Made by a program: the position numbers and the translations under genes. DNA of 64,000 nt from PZPK01 sp965230795 (GTDB lineage: Bacteria; Pseudomonadota; Gammaproteobacteria; Pseudomonadales; Oleiphilaceae), in assembly GCA_965230795.1 (NCBI GenBank), contig OZ246020.1, positions 496,001 through 560,000 on the forward strand, in the 5' to 3' direction. This document shows, in pieces, positions 1 through 8,685 of the stretch (position 1 is its first letter; each line of letters opens with the position of its first letter). The notes under the pieces were generated by a model. The model saw only the letters and a list, made by a program, of their open reading frames with translations, was not told the DNA's origin and ran no database searches.

Positions 1-1129
1 CGGTATAGCCACTGTAAAGATGGGAATCGACGCGCACGCCCATGCCTCCCGGAGCATGAAACTGTCTGACGGTTCCCGGGCTGGGTGCGAAGGTTCTGGG
101 ATCCTCCGCGTTGATCCTGCACTCAAATGCATGGCCTTTGAAGGTAATGTCATTCTGGGATACCGACAAGGGTAGGCCACTGGCAACGCGAATTTGTTCT
201 TTGACGATATTAATGCCGGTAATCATTTCGGAGACGGGGTGTTCTACCTGTATCCGGGTATTCATCTCGATGAAATAAAACTGTCCGTCCTGGTAGAGAA
301 ACTCGAAGGTGCCCGCACCGCGGTAGTTGATGTCCAGGCAAGCTTTGATGCACGCGGCAAAAACAGCCTGTCTGGCTTCTTCATTTATATTCGGTGCCGG
401 TGCTTCTTCAATCACTTTCTGATGGCGTCGCTGCAGAGAGCAGTCACGGTCGCCAAGATGAACTGCGCCGCCTTGGCCATCTGCCAGTACCTGAACCTCA
501 ACGTGTCTTGGGGAGTCCAGGAACTTTTCCAGATAGACTGTTCCATCTCCAAAAGCAGTACGTGCTTCAGTTTGCGTTATCTCGATACCCTGGAGCAGGT
601 CGTTTTCCGAGTGGATGACTTTCATACCTCGTCCGCCGCCACCCGCAGCTGCTTTAATCATGACCGGGTAGCCAATTTTTCGAGCGATAGCCCGTGTCCG
701 ATCCTGATTGTTGGTTATAGGGCCGTCAGATCCCGGAACTGTGGGCACACCCGCCTTGGCCATTGCCTGAATCGCTGACACCTTATTGCCCATGAGCCGA
801 ATGACATCCGGGCTGGGGCCAATAAAGGTGAAGTTGCTTTTTTCAACCTGCTCTGCGAAGTCTGCATTTTCGGCAAGGAAGCCATAGCCGGGATGAATGC
901 CTTCGGCATTGGTGACTTCGGCGGCGCTGATAATGGCCGGGATGTTCAGGTAACTTTCAGCAGGGTTGTTGCCGCCAATACAAACGGACTCATCTGCCAG
1001 CCGGACGTGCATCAAATCACGATCAACTTTTGAGTGAACGGCAACGCTCGGGATACCCATTTCCTTGCAGGCGCGCAATATTCGAAGAGCGATCTCGCCG
1101 CGATTTGCGATCAGTATTTTCTTCAACAT
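1..1129 (-). CDS. accC: Biotin carboxylase subunit of acetyl-CoA carboxylase (3' end beyond the window)
   Basis: AccC carboxylates the biotin carried by AccB using ATP and bicarbonate, the first committed step of fatty-acid synthesis in the cytoplasm. The reading frame starts MLKKILIANRGEIALR, typical of the family. It shows the ATP-grasp glycine loop AAAGGGGRGM near residue 163 and the EMNTRIQVEHPVSE segment near residue 287. About 376 codons are present out of the usual ~450; the frame is open at the window edge, so the C-terminus is missing. It follows accB on the same strand after about 20 bases, the usual accBC operon. No frameshift is seen. Confidence 0.97.
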   Translation of the reverse strand, partial: MLKKILIANRGEIALRILRACKEMGIPSVAVHSKVDRDLMHVRLADESVCIGGNNPAESYLNIPAIISAAEVTNAEGIHPGYGFLAENADFAEQVEKSNFTFIGPSPDVIRLMGNKVSAIQAMAKAGVPTVPGSDGPITNNQDRTRAIARKIGYPVMIKAAAGGGGRGMKVIHSENDLLQGIEITQTEARTAFGDGTVYLEKFLDSPRHVEVQVLADGQGGAVHLGDRDCSLQRRHQKVIEEAPAPNINEEARQAVFAACIKACLDINYRGAGTFEFLYQDGQFYFIEMNTRIQVEHPVSEMITGINIVKEQIRVASGLPLSVSQNDITFKGHAFECRINAEDPRTFAPSPGTVRQFHAPGGMGVRVDSHLYSGYT

Positions 1130-1148
1130 GATGATCTGTCCGAATGCT

Positions 1149-1607
1149 TTAAACGATGGTGAAAAGTGGCTGATCGAATTCGACAGGTTCACCATTTTCG
1201 ACATCAATGGATTCGATAACGCCACTGACATCCGCTTCAATCTGATTCATCATTTTCATGGCTTCGACAATACACAGCACATCGCCGGCTTTGACGGCCT
1301 GACCTACTTCCACAAAGGCAGATGCCTCCGGTGAGGGCGCACGATAAAAGGTGCCCACCATAGGTGAGTTAACGGTGTGTTTGTTGGCGCTGGGAGCTGC
1401 TGTTGGTTCTGCCTGGGTATTGATGGGTGTGTTTTGAGGGGCTGTTACCGAAACCTCGGGCATTGTGAAAGCAGGTGAGCTTGCATAGCTCTGGGTTTTC
1501 GAGCGACGACAGATCTTGATGGCGTCGTCACCTTCTTTTATTTCCAGTTCTTCGACATCAGAATCCTCGATCAGCTCGATCAGTTTTTTAATTTTGCGAA
1601 TATCCAT
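1149..1607 (-). CDS. accB: Biotin carboxyl carrier protein of acetyl-CoA carboxylase
   Basis: This small carrier holds biotin for AccC and the carboxyltransferase. The biotinylation motif EAMKMMN is present, with the modified lysine at about residue 118 of 152. The N-terminal helical part (MDIRKIKKLIEL), the central Pro/Ala/Thr-rich linker (about residues 45-78) and the C-terminal biotinyl barrel are in the expected order, and the length is normal. It lies between aroQ and accC in one leftward run, an arrangement common in gammaproteobacteria (aroQ-accB-accC). Confidence 0.97.
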   Translation of the reverse strand: MDIRKIKKLIELIEDSDVEELEIKEGDDAIKICRRSKTQSYASSPAFTMPEVSVTAPQNTPINTQAEPTAAPSANKHTVNSPMVGTFYRAPSPEASAFVEVGQAVKAGDVLCIVEAMKMMNQIEADVSGVIESIDVENGEPVEFDQPLFTIV

Positions 1608-1654
1608 AACTTGAGTCTCAACAAAAATAGGTTGGGTCTGGCAAGACCAGAGGG

Positions 1655-2095
1655 TCAGGAGACCAGCGATCGAATGGCAGCTTCCAGAGCGGCATCATAG
1701 CCCTGACTGCCGAGTCCACATATCACGCCTTCAGCAACATCAGAAAAGTAAGAATGCTGACGAAACTTTTCACGCTGATGAACATTGGACAAATGAATTT
1801 CATAAAACGGTATGGCGACTCCCAGAAGAGCATCTCGCATGGCAATGCTGGTGTGTGTGAAAGCCGCCGGATTAATCAGAATGACCGCGACCTTCTCCTC
1901 GCGCGCTGCATGAATTCGATCAATCAATGCGTGCTCGGCATTACTCTGCATGCACAGCAGCGTGTGGCCAGCTTCTTTACAGCGCTGTTGTAAGCGTGTT
2001 TCGATATCTTTCAGGGTTTCGGAGCCGTAAAGCTCGGGTTCGCGTGTGCCCAGTAAGTTCAGATTTGGACCATTGAGTAAGAGAATGGAGGCCAT
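1655..2095 (-). CDS. aroQ: Type II 3-dehydroquinate dehydratase
   Basis: Converts 3-dehydroquinate to 3-dehydroshikimate in the shikimate pathway. The 146-residue product has the family start ILLLNGPNLNLLGTREPELYG with the catalytic tyrosine at about residue 24, the NPAAFTHTS segment near 75-83, and EIHLSNVHQRE with the catalytic histidine at about 101. The open frame extends upstream, but homologues begin at MASILLL, so the ATG at 2095 is chosen. It is the first gene of the aroQ-accB-accC run. The usual NPGAYTHTS reads NPAAFTHTS here, a mild change. Confidence 0.95.
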   Translation of the reverse strand: MASILLLNGPNLNLLGTREPELYGSETLKDIETRLQQRCKEAGHTLLCMQSNAEHALIDRIHAAREEKVAVILINPAAFTHTSIAMRDALLGVAIPFYEIHLSNVHQREKFRQHSYFSDVAEGVICGLGSQGYDAALEAAIRSLVS

Positions 2096-2279
2096 TTTTA
2101 GTACCTGTTTGGGGCGACGGGATAGCACGCCCTGGATTCTAAAAAGCCTAAGCCGAGGGGGCAACTACGGCAGAACCGTGTCGAGCGTGATTGTGCAATT
2201 TGCTGGCCAGTTTGCCCTTATATGTTGACATATACAAGCAAAGTTACGGAAGTTTTATGCTTGTGGATGACGGATTTTG

Positions 2280-3920
2280 CTAGCTATCCATGCGGTAGCT
2301 GCGGACGGCATTCCGACCACTGCGTTTGGCATCATAAAGAGCCTGATCAGCTTTCTCACAGAGCGACTGCGCATTTTCGGTGGAGGCGGTCGCAATGCCA
2401 CAACTGAAGCTAACCTTGAAGGTGCTGGAGCCCGCAGGTTGGGGAAGTTCCGAGAAGCGCTCCCGGATTTCATTGAGAATGGTTTTAGCATCGCTCTCGC
2501 TGGTGTTTGGCAGCACGATGGCAAACTCTTCACCACCATAGCGTCCAATATGATCAGTCTTGCGCAAGCGTTGCTTCAGGAACAGCGCGAGGCTTTTCAG
2601 AACACGATCTCCGATAGGATGACCATAGTTATCATTGATCTTCTTGAAGTAATCGATATCCAGCATCGCGAAGGACAGGGGGTAGCCTCCTTGCTTGGCT
2701 TTGGTGATTTCCAGTTCCAGCAAATGCAGGGTATGCGTGTGATTAAACAAACCTGTCAGGCTGTCGCGAATCATCAGCGCGATAAGAGAACGTGCCCGTC
2801 TGCCGCGATTATGAATGGTGGCGGTGAGATGTTTCGGATCAATGGGCTTGGTAAGGAAGTCATCGCCGCCGAGGCTCATGGCATGCAATTGCTTGTTAAC
2901 GTCGTCTTCGGCAGATAGATAAATGATTGGGACACTGTGAAAGCGGTCCTGCTGACGAATGACTCGCGCCAGCTCCATACCGGTACAGCCCGGCATGTAC
3001 ATATCCATGATAATAATCTCGGGTTGAAATTCTTCCAGGGCCAGGAGTATTTGCATGGGGTCCGTTATCACATGAGGTACCATGCCCGCTTTAGCCAGAA
3101 TATTTTCGATGTATTTCGCCTGGGATTTTGAGTCATCCACGATCAGGATTCGATAGGGTTCCTGAGGGCTGGCATGTGTGTATTGCTCAATTTTCTCAAT
3201 CAACTGCCCCGGATCAACTGCGCGGTAGAAAAACTCTTCTCCCCCTGTGCGGGAGGCCATCAGTCGTGTTTCGATATCATCGAGTCGCTCACTGACATAA
3301 ATAATTGGAATAGGGGTTTCATGATTCCCCTGAATCTCGCGAATCAGTTCGATGCCATAGCGGTCGCCCTTTTCAAAATCGACATCCGCAACAATGGTTT
3401 CCGGTTTGTCTTGCTGGGCGGCGTGGATCAGGTCGTCAGAGTTGGTAAAGTTGATAGAGCGAAAGCCGAAGAACTCCAGTTGGTTGATGATTCGATTGGC
3501 ATATTCGCTATTGTTCAGTGCCAGATAAATCGGTGTTCTCAAAAATGTACGCGGGCTGCTGATTGATTTTGCGCCGTCGGCATCTTCAACCGCATCGCTT
3601 TTTCTCAGCGTGCATTCATTGAGTTCCTGAATAATTTCATCCAGATTGGTACATAGCTCCGATGATGGTGTCTGGGATTCCGGAATTTGTTTCAGGGCGT
3701 CCAGAATTTTTTGGGCAGCAATGCACTGTCGATGCATCTCAAAGCGGGTGGCAAAGCGCTCCAGTTTTTCTGACGCTTCCATCAGGTCTGTCATGCGCTC
3801 GGATTCGGACCAGTCATGGCCCCGCCATTTCTGATAGAGATCCAGAACGACACGCGCCTGAGTGGTGACACGTTTGGCAAATAATTGTTTTAGTTTTTCT
3901 CTTTGGTTTTCTTGCGACAT
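2280..3920 (-). CDS. Response-regulator diguanylate cyclase (pseudo-receiver, receiver, GGDEF)
   Basis: A cytoplasmic diguanylate cyclase expected to make c-di-GMP. From the ATG at 3920 (546 residues) the order is: a helical N-terminal part of about 100 residues that may be a degenerate Hpt domain; a receiver-like domain lacking the N-terminal acidic pair (about 125-245); a complete receiver with ILIVDD, the phosphoacceptor in IIMDMYMPG and the lysine in TKPIDP (about 250-370); and a GGDEF domain carrying GGEEF (about 385-540), compatible with activity. The frame could also start further upstream (3944 or 3992). It is divergent from the LapD-like gene, separated by a roughly 230-base promoter region. 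Input kinase unknown. Confidence 0.9.
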   Translation of the reverse strand: MSQENQREKLKQLFAKRVTTQARVVLDLYQKWRGHDWSESERMTDLMEASEKLERFATRFEMHRQCIAAQKILDALKQIPESQTPSSELCTNLDEIIQELNECTLRKSDAVEDADGAKSISSPRTFLRTPIYLALNNSEYANRIINQLEFFGFRSINFTNSDDLIHAAQQDKPETIVADVDFEKGDRYGIELIREIQGNHETPIPIIYVSERLDDIETRLMASRTGGEEFFYRAVDPGQLIEKIEQYTHASPQEPYRILIVDDSKSQAKYIENILAKAGMVPHVITDPMQILLALEEFQPEIIIMDMYMPGCTGMELARVIRQQDRFHSVPIIYLSAEDDVNKQLHAMSLGGDDFLTKPIDPKHLTATIHNRGRRARSLIALMIRDSLTGLFNHTHTLHLLELEITKAKQGGYPLSFAMLDIDYFKKINDNYGHPIGDRVLKSLALFLKQRLRKTDHIGRYGGEEFAIVLPNTSESDAKTILNEIRERFSELPQPAGSSTFKVSFSCGIATASTENAQSLCEKADQALYDAKRSGRNAVRSYRMDS

Positions 3921-4154
3921 GCCGCGGACCCGACTCCACTCCATTTGGTAATTGCTGGTGAGCGTTCCAGGCTGGCCGAACCAGCCAATCAATTTGCATT
4001 ATTTACCCTATCATTATTGTCTACATTTCCTATCTGTCTATATGTTTCCTATAGTTAGTGAATGTCATGCTGTGTAAAGTGCTTGGCAAAAACAGCAGGA
4101 ATTGGTTGAAGTCCTCCATTTCCGCACCCGATTGATACAACACAAACTATCTAC

Positions 4155-6140
4155 ATGAATCTCGATCACAAACGTCGTACTCTCAAACAGTTGCTTTCAT
4201 GGTTTGTCGGCAGTCTGTTATTGCTGCTGTTGCTGGGCAATTTCGTTCTGAATATCGTCGTGACGCGGAACTACCTGGAAACCCAGCTGCAATCCCATGC
4301 GCAGGATGCTGCCACCTCGCTGGGGCTGTCCTTGTCGACAGTGATTGATGCGCGGGATCAGGTACTTGCGGAACGTATGATTGATTCCATATTTGATAGT
4401 GGCGATTATCAGAGGGTTGTTTTTCGAGACACCTCAGGCAAGGTTCTGATTGAGCGCGAGTCGTCCCTGAGTGTGGCCTCAATCCCCGACTGGTTTATCA
4501 ACTGGGTACGCTTGCAAACACCTCGACAGTCAGCTCAGGTTATGGCCGGTTGGAGTCAACTGGGCAAGCTGGAAGTGGAAAGTCATCCGGGTTATGCCTA
4601 CCTGGAGTTATGGCAGACCCTGCAGACTCAACTTATCTGGTTCGGTGTGGTGCTGATCATCGCGCTGGTTGTGCTGCACGTATTCATCACCATATTGCTG
4701 GCGCCTCTGCGCCGGGTCGAGCAGCAGGCTCATGAGATGGCGAATCGCCGCTTCGATTACCGCGCGCCAATGCCCAATACACGAGAGCTTGCGAGGGTCG
4801 CTACCGCCATGAATTCGATGGCAGATACTTTGGGCAAGGTGTTCTCGGAGCAGTTGGCACAGATTGAGACACTGCGTGAACAGGCTTTGCATGATGCGCT
4901 GACTGGTCTCAACAATCGTGAGGGCTTTGATCGTCGGCTTAAGGCTGAGCTGGAGTCTCAGGAAAGTGTGAAACATGGCAGTTTGCTGCTGATCAAATTG
5001 CAGGATTTTGGTGCGATCAATCAGCAGCATGGGCGGGCTTATGGTGACGCCCTGTTGCACCTGGTGGCTGCCGAGCTTAAGGAACTGATGTCAAAACATG
5101 AAGGCAGTTTTGCTGCCCGGCGGGCTGGTCCTGACTTTAGCCTGTTTCTACCAGGGTTGTCTGATGAGGCCATGGATGATCTGGCCGATAAGCTGCTCGT
5201 GGGTCTTCGCGGTTTACAGAAATTCAAGCAGTTGCTGAATGACGATTTGATACACATGGGCATTGCTGGTGTCCGCGAAGATGACGATACCCGAAGCTTG
5301 CTCTCCAAGGCCGATATGGCCTTGTCGCAAGCTCAGAATAGAGGGGTTTCGAGCTGGCAGCGTTTCGCCAATCTGGGCGCATCGGCGGCATTGGCTGAGG
5401 TCCGGCAGGCGAGTGAGTGGCTGTCGATATTGCGGGGAGTATTGCAGGAGCAGGCGCTGGTACTCCATCTACAGCCGGTCTTTGATTTACAGAAAGATGA
5501 GTTGTTGCATCAGCAGGTGTTGGTACGGATTGAGCTGGCGGATAAGCTGGTTGTCGCCGGCGTATTCCTTCCAATGGCGGTGCGGTTTGGTTTAATGGTG
5601 GAGTTTGATCGTCTTATTGTTGAAAAGGTGATCAGTACTCTGGCGCCACAGAATGAAATACCGCCCTTCAGCATCAGTTTGTCAGAAGCCGCGCTGACTG
5701 ACAGCGCATTCATGGCTTGGTTCGAAGCGCGTCTGGCACGAGCTCCCGAGGTTGCAAAGAGCATGATGGTTGAGGTTTCCGAGCATGTGGTCAATGCCAA
5801 TGAAGATGCGCTCAAAGACTTGTGCTCGTTAGCCGCGAAGCATGGCGTCAGAGTTGCCATCGAACGTTTTGGTGGTTCTTCAGTGCCGTTCTCTTATCTC
5901 AGGCGTATTGAAGTGGATGCCATCAAAGTGGATCACAGTTTTGTCAGGGATCTCGACCAGAATCCTGACAATCAGCTGTTCTTGCGTTCTGCCATCCAAT
6001 TGGCTCATAGTCAGGCAATACAGGTAATTGCCGTCGGGGTTGAATCTCCGGCTGAGCTGGAATGCCTGAAGAACTTGGGCATGGATGCAGCAATGGGCTA
6101 TCATCTCGGACGTCCTGAAGCCAGAGGACCGTTCTCCTGA
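4155..6140 (+). CDS. LapD-like inner-membrane c-di-GMP receptor with degenerate GGDEF and EAL domains
   Basis: LapD proteins bind c-di-GMP in the cytoplasm and control a periplasmic protease that releases surface adhesins. The 661-residue product has a first membrane helix (about 12-34), a periplasmic LapD/MoxY-type region (35-150), a second helix (about 155-180), a HAMP region, then GGDEF and EAL domains. The GGDEF site reads RAGPDF. The EAL glutamate is missing: the segment reads VLVR after LHLQPVFDL. Both enzymes should therefore be inactive, as in LapD. No LapG protease gene is next to it; a DUF2333 gene follows after about 30 bases. The lapD symbol is withheld because the protease partner is not in view. 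Confidence 0.85.
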   Translation: MNLDHKRRTLKQLLSWFVGSLLLLLLLGNFVLNIVVTRNYLETQLQSHAQDAATSLGLSLSTVIDARDQVLAERMIDSIFDSGDYQRVVFRDTSGKVLIERESSLSVASIPDWFINWVRLQTPRQSAQVMAGWSQLGKLEVESHPGYAYLELWQTLQTQLIWFGVVLIIALVVLHVFITILLAPLRRVEQQAHEMANRRFDYRAPMPNTRELARVATAMNSMADTLGKVFSEQLAQIETLREQALHDALTGLNNREGFDRRLKAELESQESVKHGSLLLIKLQDFGAINQQHGRAYGDALLHLVAAELKELMSKHEGSFAARRAGPDFSLFLPGLSDEAMDDLADKLLVGLRGLQKFKQLLNDDLIHMGIAGVREDDDTRSLLSKADMALSQAQNRGVSSWQRFANLGASAALAEVRQASEWLSILRGVLQEQALVLHLQPVFDLQKDELLHQQVLVRIELADKLVVAGVFLPMAVRFGLMVEFDRLIVEKVISTLAPQNEIPPFSISLSEAALTDSAFMAWFEARLARAPEVAKSMMVEVSEHVVNANEDALKDLCSLAAKHGVRVAIERFGGSSVPFSYLRRIEVDAIKVDHSFVRDLDQNPDNQLFLRSAIQLAHSQAIQVIAVGVESPAELECLKNLGMDAAMGYHLGRPEARGPFS

Positions 6141-6171
6141 TCAACCTTTCAACATTGAGATCTAGTTATAC

Positions 6172-7218
6172 ATGAGTCAGATTAAAGATTTTATTCGGCA
6201 TCGCAGAGAGGATTTTCAGGATTATCTGGGAGGGGGCGCCATCTCTCGTATTGTCGGGGCGCTGGTGGTCATTTATCTGCTGCTTGCGGTGGTGCTGGGT
6301 ATCCTCTGGAGCAGCGAACCCGAACTGTTTGATGTGAATGCCAATGCGGCCTCAATGGCGCAGCAAAGCAATCGACAGGTGGTGACTGGTTATACCACAA
6401 CAGCGACCTTGATTACCTTGTCAGAAACCTTGCTGAATAAGCCCGGAGGTTACGTGACCAACGATATCTTTCCTCCGGGTCTGTGGCTGGACAATATCAC
6501 CAGCTGGGAGTTTGGCGTATTGGTTCAGGTGCGTGATCTGGCAAGGGTGTTCCGTAAGGACCTGAGTCGTTCTCAAAGTCAGTCCACGGAAGATCGGCAT
6601 CTGACAATCGCTGAGCCGCAGTTCCATTTCGATAACAATAGCTGGGCGATTCCTGCCAGTGAGTCGGAATACCAGCGCGGTATCGATGCCATGCGTTCTT
6701 ATCTGTTGCGTCTATCTGATCCATCGCAACCGGATGCGCAGTTTTATGCCAGAGCCGACAATTTGCGCAGTTGGCTTTCCGAAGTAGAGAATCGCCTCGG
6801 CAGTCTGTCACGTCGCCTGAGCGAAAGTGTAGGGCGTCCACAAATGGATCTGGGGCTGGCAAATGAGCGACAGGCTACACAGTCGACCAGTGGAGAAGGT
6901 TTTCAGGAGCGTAAAACCCCATGGCTTGAAATCGATAATGTATTTTACGAGGCCAGGGGAACGACCTGGGCTCTCGTCCACATTTTGCGGGCAATCGAGA
7001 CGGACTTCGCCAAAGTTCTTTCCGATAAAAACGCGCTGGTCAGTCTGCGGCAGATTACATTGGAGCTTGAGGCAACTCAGGACTCTGTTTGGAGCCCTAT
7101 GGTCTTGAACGGTGGCGGGTTTGGATTTCTGGCTAACCACTCGTTGACGATGGCCTCTTATATTTCCCGAGCCAGTGCGGCCATTATTGACCTCAGGGAT
7201 CTGCTAGAGCAGGGCTAG
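6172..7218 (+). CDS. DUF2333 family membrane-anchored protein
   Basis: A 348-residue protein resembling the DUF2333 family, function unknown. It has a charged cytoplasmic start, one strong membrane helix (about residues 24-46, VGALVVIYLLLAVVLGIL) and a mostly helical, presumably periplasmic remainder with Ser/Arg/Gln-rich stretches and no catalytic motif that I recognise. It starts 31 bases after the LapD-like gene on the same strand and is closed by a strong hairpin terminator, so the two genes are probably one transcript. A role in envelope or surface-protein control is inference from that linkage only. Confidence 0.8.
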   Translation: MSQIKDFIRHRREDFQDYLGGGAISRIVGALVVIYLLLAVVLGILWSSEPELFDVNANAASMAQQSNRQVVTGYTTTATLITLSETLLNKPGGYVTNDIFPPGLWLDNITSWEFGVLVQVRDLARVFRKDLSRSQSQSTEDRHLTIAEPQFHFDNNSWAIPASESEYQRGIDAMRSYLLRLSDPSQPDAQFYARADNLRSWLSEVENRLGSLSRRLSESVGRPQMDLGLANERQATQSTSGEGFQERKTPWLEIDNVFYEARGTTWALVHILRAIETDFAKVLSDKNALVSLRQITLELEATQDSVWSPMVLNGGGFGFLANHSLTMASYISRASAAIIDLRDLLEQG

Positions 7219-7251
7219 GTGTTGGGTTTGCCCTTTGGCAAACATCAGCAA

Positions 7252-7281
7252 TAAAAAGGCCGGGACAATCCCGGCTTTTTT
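7252..7281. terminator. Bidirectional Rho-independent terminator
   Basis: A perfect 6-bp stem (GCCGGG / CCCGGC, 7259-7264 and 7270-7275) with a 5-base loop is followed by six T on the + strand and preceded by five A, so it works as a terminator in both directions. It sits between the convergent DUF2333 gene and ppa. Confidence 0.9.
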
Positions 7282-7301
7282 GTTGCAAACCTTGACGACT
7301 C

Positions 7302-7829
7302 TTACTTTTTGAACGCAGCGACGGCTTTTTCAATCGATGCTCGCGCGGCATCCGCGTTTTCCCAGCCTTTGACCTTCACCCATTTGCCTGCTTCCAAATC
7401 CTTGTAGTTTTCGAAGAAGTGCTGGATCTGGTCGCGCAGCAGTGATGGCACGTCATCAATATCCTGAATGTCATGATAGTGCTTGCAGAGCTTGTCATGA
7501 GGTACTGCCACGAGTTTCTCATCGCCACCGGCCTCGTCGTCCATGTTCAGCATGCCCACGGGGCGACAGCGGATGATAGATCCGGGAATGACCGGATAGG
7601 GTGTGATCACCAGGACATCCAGAGGGTCGCCATCATCCGCCAGAGTGTTGGGAATAAAACCGTAGTTGGCGGGATAAAACATGGGCGTGGCCATGAAGCG
7701 GTCGACCATTACTGCCCCCATATCCTTGTCGATTTCATATTTGACTGGGCTGCTGTTTGCAGGGATCTCGATCGCTACATAAATGTCGTTGGGAAGATCT
7801 TTGCCTGGTGGAATGTTGTCAAAGTTCAT
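7302..7829 (-). CDS. ppa: Inorganic pyrophosphatase (family I)
   Basis: Hydrolyses pyrophosphate to phosphate, pulling biosynthetic reactions forward. The 175-residue length is that of bacterial family I enzymes. The signature DGDPLDVLV is present near residues 66-74, with the upstream MFYPANYGFIPNT segment and the later KHYHDIQD region, supplying the usual acidic metal ligands. It ends at the bidirectional terminator shared with the DUF2333 gene. Monocistronic by layout. Confidence 0.97.
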   Translation of the reverse strand: MNFDNIPPGKDLPNDIYVAIEIPANSSPVKYEIDKDMGAVMVDRFMATPMFYPANYGFIPNTLADDGDPLDVLVITPYPVIPGSIIRCRPVGMLNMDDEAGGDEKLVAVPHDKLCKHYHDIQDIDDVPSLLRDQIQHFFENYKDLEAGKWVKVKGWENADAARASIEKAVAAFKK

Positions 7830-7928
7830 TGAAGGATCCTATGGGTTGGTCAAAACTAAAGCGGCGATTATACGGCGTCGTGTTGTGCAAACCAATACTT
7901 TGCCAGCTGCTGTCTACATGGATTCGGC

Positions 7929-8600
7929 TTAAGGTGTGCGTTCCTCGACCCCATTGGCAGTGCCAACGAAAAGGCGATCCGCCGGCCGCAGGGCGAACAA
8001 TCCGTTTGTGACCACACCAGTGATGTTATTGATCTCGGATTCGAGCTTTTTGGGCTCCAGAATTTTCATGTTGTGGACATCAAGAATAATATTGCCGTTG
8101 TCAGTCACAAAACCTTCTCGATACACCGGGTCGCCCCCCAGTTTTACCAGTTCACGCCCAACCAGGCTACGGGCCATGGGAATGACCTCAACAGGTAACG
8201 GAAACTCGCCGAGCAAGTCAACTTCCTTGCTCGCATCGACGATACATAAAAACTCCTTGGCAACTGCGGCTACAATCTTTTCGCGGGTCAGTGCACCGCC
8301 GCCTCCCTTAATCAATTCCAGTCGTTCATTGGTTTCATCGGCACCATCGATGTAGTAATCCATTTGGCTGACGGAATTGAGGTCGTATACCGGGATGCCG
8401 TGTTTTTCCAGTAGATTTGCCGTCGCTTCAGAACTGGCAACAGCGCCATCAAACAGGTGTTTTACCGTCGCCAGGTGGTCAATAAAAAAATTGGCTGTTG
8501 AGCCGGTACCGACCCCGATAATGCTGTCACTATCAAGTTTGGGTTTAATGTATTCCAGTGCGGCGAATGCCACGGCATTTTTCAGTTCGTCTTGATTCAT
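7929..8600 (-). CDS. rpiA: Ribose-5-phosphate isomerase A
   Basis: Interconverts ribose 5-phosphate and ribulose 5-phosphate in the pentose phosphate pathway. The 223-residue product has the conserved substrate loop GVGTGSTANFFID near residue 29, the YIDGADETN catalytic segment near residue 83 and KGGGGALTREKI near residue 95. It lies between ppa and a signalling gene on the same strand. In pseudomonads rpiA lies beside ilvA; here a GGDEF-EAL gene has come between them. Confidence 0.97.
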   Translation of the reverse strand: MNQDELKNAVAFAALEYIKPKLDSDSIIGVGTGSTANFFIDHLATVKHLFDGAVASSEATANLLEKHGIPVYDLNSVSQMDYYIDGADETNERLELIKGGGGALTREKIVAAVAKEFLCIVDASKEVDLLGEFPLPVEVIPMARSLVGRELVKLGGDPVYREGFVTDNGNIILDVHNMKILEPKKLESEINNITGVVTNGLFALRPADRLFVGTANGVEERTP

Positions 8601-8685
8601 AGGGGCTCCAAAAAAAATCTGTCAGCGGGTACGCGAGTCTAAAAGGCTGACATTATAGAAGTGGATCTTAGGCCTGAAAACGGTT

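Noticed and set aside
194..778. Rightward 194-codon open frame
   Set aside because: It lies opposite accC, whose reading is continuous and has all family motifs; this frame has no protein features.
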